From UBA2658 sp964617335 (GTDB lineage Bacteria; Bacillota; Clostridia; Oscillospirales; Oscillospiraceae): a DNA stretch of 64,000 nucleotides. Positions 61,522 through 64,000 of this stretch are shown piece after piece (the first letter of the stretch is position 1; every line of letters starts with the position of its first letter). The translations under genes were made by a program, and so were the position numbers. Under the pieces are notes generated by a model. It saw only the letters and a list, made by a program, of their open reading frames with translations, made no database searches and was not told the DNA's origin. The DNA lies in NCBI GenBank assembly GCA_964617335.1, contig CAZTXG010000001.1, forward strand, positions 154,705 to 218,704, given 5' to 3'.

Positions 61522-61668
61522 CCCCTTTACAGCTGGTCATTTCTTAATTGCAAAGACTGCATAGACCTTGACAAAGCCTTCCTTTCAGCCCATAATAATA
61601 CTGTATTATTCCATTGCCGGTTTACATATTTATATCAAACCGCCGCAAAACTCGGAAGGAGCAGCCCT

Positions 61669-62370
61669 ATGAAAATAAGCCGTTCAGCCATAAAAAATAA
61701 TGCCAGGGTTCTGATGTCAAAATCAAGGCCCAGCCCTTTTTTAGTGGCCTTAGTGTTTTTCGCCATTTCCTATGTGCTTAACCTTCTTTTAATGTCCGTA
61801 AGCGGTCAGACGCAAATGCTTAACAGCATGATGGATGCCTTTTCAGCAGGCAATTATGACTATACGCCGCTTTTGCCCCAGCTTGGCCTGACAGCCATAC
61901 TTTTAATGCTTGCCATATCCCTTATGTACCTTATGATGGACGTGGGCTTTTGGATATACTGCTTTAATCTTTCCAGCGGTAAAAAGGCCTCCTATGGCAA
62001 CCTTTTTGACGGTTTCGGCATCTTTTTTAAAGTGATTTGGCTAAATATACTAATGCTTTTTTTCATATATCTTTGGTCGCTTCTTCTCATTATCCCAGGG
62101 ATAATCGCCTCTTACCGCTACCGCATGGCACTTTTCATCATGCTGGATAATCCAGATATAAGCGCTCTTGAGTGTATTCGCCGCAGTAAGAAAATGATGG
62201 CTGGGCATAAGTGGGAGCTTTTTGTTCTAGATTTCAGCTTTTTGGGCTGGTCATTCCTTACAGTTTTGCCCTTTGTTTCAATTTATGTAATTCCTTATAA
62301 GAGCCTTAGCTATGTAAATTATTATATAGCCTTAAGGAATATGCCAAATGGAGCCAATCAAGCTGTTTGA
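61669..62370 (+). CDS. DUF975 integral membrane protein
   Basis: A 233-residue membrane protein with about five hydrophobic segments. It carries the DUF975 pattern: basic N-terminus, paired helices, LLLIIPGIIASYRYRMALFIMLDNP, a segment with ECIRRSKKMMAGHKW (the conserved SxxxMxGxKW) and a last helix. Function unknown. Its last codons overlap the frame of the next gene's upstream region, and the two are co-oriented. Confidence 0.88.
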   Translation: MKISRSAIKNNARVLMSKSRPSPFLVALVFFAISYVLNLLLMSVSGQTQMLNSMMDAFSAGNYDYTPLLPQLGLTAILLMLAISLMYLMMDVGFWIYCFNLSSGKKASYGNLFDGFGIFFKVIWLNILMLFFIYLWSLLLIIPGIIASYRYRMALFIMLDNPDISALECIRRSKKMMAGHKWELFVLDFSFLGWSFLTVLPFVSIYVIPYKSLSYVNYYIALRNMPNGANQAV

Positions 62371-62392
62371 ATCGGATATAGGGGGAAATAAA

Positions 62393-63100
62393 ATGATTTT
62401 TGCAGGACTTTCATTTTCAGTATTTGCATCACTGGTGCTGCCTTTTGGCTTAATAATTTATACCAGTGTTAAAAAGCGCCCGCTTTTTTCTTCTATATTT
62501 TTCGGTGCCCTTTGTTTCTTTGTTTTTCAGGTTTTAAGCCGTCTTCCCCTTTTGCAGCTTGTTCTTCCCCAAATGGACTGGTATCTGCTTTTTGTTTCTT
62601 CCCACCCTGTGCTTTATATACTTTTTCTTTCCCTCACAGCCGCCCTTTTTGAAGAAATAGGCAGGTATATTATAATGGGCTTTTTTATGAAAAAGCGCCG
62701 TACTGTTGATGATGCCCTTGCCTTTGGTTTGGGCCATGGCGCCATTGAAGCAGTTCTTCTGGTGGGGCTGCCTACGCTGACGGTTTTACTTTCCCAAAAC
62801 TCCGAGCTTTTTTCCCAGCTAAACTTTTCGGATGCGGCCGTGGGCGGGGTTGAAAGAATTCTAACCATGGCAATTCATATAGGCCTTTCGGTGCTTGTTA
62901 TGCAAAGCTTAAGAAAGAAAAATCTTCTCTGGCTTTTACTTGCCCTTTTTATGCACACCTCTGTAAACTTTTTCTCCGTTTATGCACTTAATGCAATGGG
63001 ACTTAATATTTGGCTTGTTGAGCTTATTGTCGCGCTTTTTGCCCTGTCTCTGGCTTATTACGCCCGCTTTGAATATAAAAACGACAAAGCGGAAAACTGA
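62393..63100 (+). CDS. YhfC-type intramembrane metalloprotease homologue
   Basis: A 235-residue membrane protein with about seven helices. It has the two motifs of the YhfC/PrsW/CPBP-like group: EEIGRY (EExxR) at about residue 97 and GLGHGAIEA (HxxxE) near 125. Start at 62393 behind AGGGGGAA, which overlaps no other gene. Likely a site-2 type or prenyl-processing protease, but the substrate is unknown; the neighbouring DUF975 gene may be a partner. Confidence 0.85.
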   Translation: MIFAGLSFSVFASLVLPFGLIIYTSVKKRPLFSSIFFGALCFFVFQVLSRLPLLQLVLPQMDWYLLFVSSHPVLYILFLSLTAALFEEIGRYIIMGFFMKKRRTVDDALAFGLGHGAIEAVLLVGLPTLTVLLSQNSELFSQLNFSDAAVGGVERILTMAIHIGLSVLVMQSLRKKNLLWLLLALFMHTSVNFFSVYALNAMGLNIWLVELIVALFALSLAYYARFEYKNDKAEN

Positions 63101-63112
63101 CTTTTTAAAAAC

Positions 63113-63208
63113 AAAAATGCCCGGGTCTAATTTGAAGCAGCCTATTTGTAAAAGCTTGTAAAGCTAAAATGCAAATTGCTTTGCCGCAAAAAGTACCCGG
63201 ACATTTTT
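63113..63208. repeat. Long-range inverted repeat, 96-base element
   Basis: AAAAATGCCCGGGT (63113-63126) and ACCCGGACATTTTT (63195-63208) pair over 14 positions with one wobble, enclosing 68 bases with a smaller inner repeat (GCAAATTGC). It ends in T-runs. It is a terminator with an unusually long loop, a small structured RNA or a mini-inverted-repeat element. Confidence 0.6.
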
Positions 63209-63220
63209 ATTTTTTTATTT

Positions 63221-64000
63221 TTAAACTATCAAATCTTCGATATCTTCAATGGAACTTTTAGGCTCATAGCAGGTGTTTTCTTTGCAAAGATAATAGCTAC
63301 AGCCTTTTTCCGGTATGGGATAGTCCGCTGTGAAAGGGGCCGCTTCTGAAAGCTCTTTTTCATTTTCAGGGTTTTTAAATAGCACTGTAAGATTAAACAT
63401 AAACTTTCGGGAAATAAGCTCTAAAAGCTCCTGGGACGCTTTTTCTTCTCCTGTAACGCAGACAAGCTGATAAGAGGGATAAAGCACTTCGGTAAAGGCC
63501 AAAAGTGCCATGCTGTGCCCCGCTTTTTCCCTTTGGGCAAAGCCTGCCAGAAATCCCAGCTGACTTTCTGAGGCAAGCCTTATATCCTCTTGTCCCGTAT
63601 AATCGAAAAGTCTTTGGAGGAAAAGTCCGGCTACAGCGTTTCCCGAGGGCAGTGCCCCGTCATAAGCGGGTTTTGGTCTGGTAAGAAGCTTTTCGCTGTC
63701 GGAGGAATACATGAAGAACCCTCCATTTTCCTCATCTAAGAAAAGCCTTTGCATAATCTTCCAAATTTCTGCCGCTCGCTTAAGGTATGAAACATCAAAG
63801 GTGGAGGCATAAAGCTCCAAAAAGGCAAAACCCAAAAAAGCATAATCGTCAAGCTGGCCGTCATTTGCGCTCTCCCCATCCCGCCAGCGAACTTTTAGCC
63901 TGCCGGATTTATCTGTCAGGTGCTTTTCAATGGCTTTTTGCGCTTTTTCGGCAGTTTGGATATGCTCAGTTTTCCCAAGAAGCCGGCCTGCTCGAGCTAG
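63221..64000 (-). CDS. YyaL/SPATA20-type protein (DUF255 family), C-terminal part
   Basis: Only the last 259 residues are in the window; the frame is open to the edge at 64000. The visible part is the helical (alpha/alpha)6-barrel-like C-terminus of thioredoxin-domain proteins of the YyaL family: GQLDDYAFLGFAFLELYAST, DEENGGFFMYSSDSEKLL, RPKPAYDGALPSGNAVAG, ending in a Cys-containing CYEPKSSIEDIEDLI. The N-terminal thioredoxin (DUF255) domain lies outside. The role is unclear; it is not certain that it cleaves glycans despite the barrel fold. Confidence 0.88.
   Translation of the reverse strand, partial: LARAGRLLGKTEHIQTAEKAQKAIEKHLTDKSGRLKVRWRDGESANDGQLDDYAFLGFAFLELYASTFDVSYLKRAAEIWKIMQRLFLDEENGGFFMYSSDSEKLLTRPKPAYDGALPSGNAVAGLFLQRLFDYTGQEDIRLASESQLGFLAGFAQREKAGHSMALLAFTEVLYPSYQLVCVTGEEKASQELLELISRKFMFNLTVLFKNPENEKELSEAAPFTADYPIPEKGCSYYLCKENTCYEPKSSIEDIEDLIV

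Noticed and set aside
1..64000. CRISPR arrays, insertion sequences or prophage
   Set aside because: No regularly spaced repeats, transposase-like or phage structural proteins were seen on either strand.

Overview
The window comes from a spore-forming, strictly anaerobic Firmicute, most likely a clostridium of the Oscillospiraceae/Ruminococcaceae (Oscillospirales) type. The evidence is spoIIGA-sigE (Gram-positive endospore formation), an NADH-linked trimeric [FeFe]-hydrogenase, a nine-gene V/A-type ATPase operon, a membrane pyrophosphatase, SLH-domain surface anchoring and a clostridial glgB-C-D-A-P glycogen cluster. Placement below the class Clostridia is inference. The window is almost entirely chromosomal housekeeping DNA. 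I see no transposase, integrase, prophage, CRISPR array or rRNA operon.

Layout: 0.2-3 kb is the only accessory-looking stretch. It has a DUF2249/AhpD-like protein and a minus-strand pair: a coiled-coil protein and a glycine-zipper membrane protein whose N-terminus is broken by apparent frameshifts. A tRNA-Pro follows. 3.4-7.4 kb is a plus-strand run trmB-exoA-dusB-ECF sigma-anti-sigma. 7.4-20 kb is mostly minus strand: nadA, a FAD dehydrogenase, a DUF1002 exported protein, rplJL with an L10 leader, an SLH-anchored phosphodiester glycosidase, and an operon of DUF4342-response regulator-histidine kinase-uracil-DNA glycosylase; a plus-strand Na+/alanine symporter sits within it. 20.2-28.8 kb is the V-type ATPase operon (H-I-K-E-C-F-A-B-D). 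29-36 kb carries an E2-like acyltransferase, a SleB-type hydrolase, an acyl-ACP thioesterase, pta, rpsF-ssb-rpsR, an ArsC/Spx-like protein and a dipeptidase.

35.9-44.4 kb is a redox block. On the minus strand are an 899-residue iron-sulfur flavoprotein and hypA; on the plus strand are a GntR/FCD regulator and the three hydrogenase genes. Sequences resembling Rex boxes lie in front of both the flavoprotein and the hydrogenase operon. 44.5-51.3 kb has rfbA, hppA, prfB (without the usual programmed frameshift, behind a hairpin-rich leader), prs and pth. 51.4-59.7 kb is glycogen metabolism. 59.8-61.4 kb is spoIIGA-sigE. Two membrane proteins and a truncated YyaL-type gene close the window.

Functional theme: energy is handled through sodium and redox balance. 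The ATPase c-subunit carries the Na+-binding residues known from Enterococcus NtpK, the pyrophosphatase has the K+-dependent signature typical of Na+ pumps, and an AGCS symporter uses a cation gradient. NADH from fermentation is vented through the hydrogenase, Pta conserves energy at acetyl-phosphate, and excess carbon can be stored as glycogen. The least explained parts are the 1-3 kb glycine-zipper locus, the shared operators of the redox block and the prfB leader.
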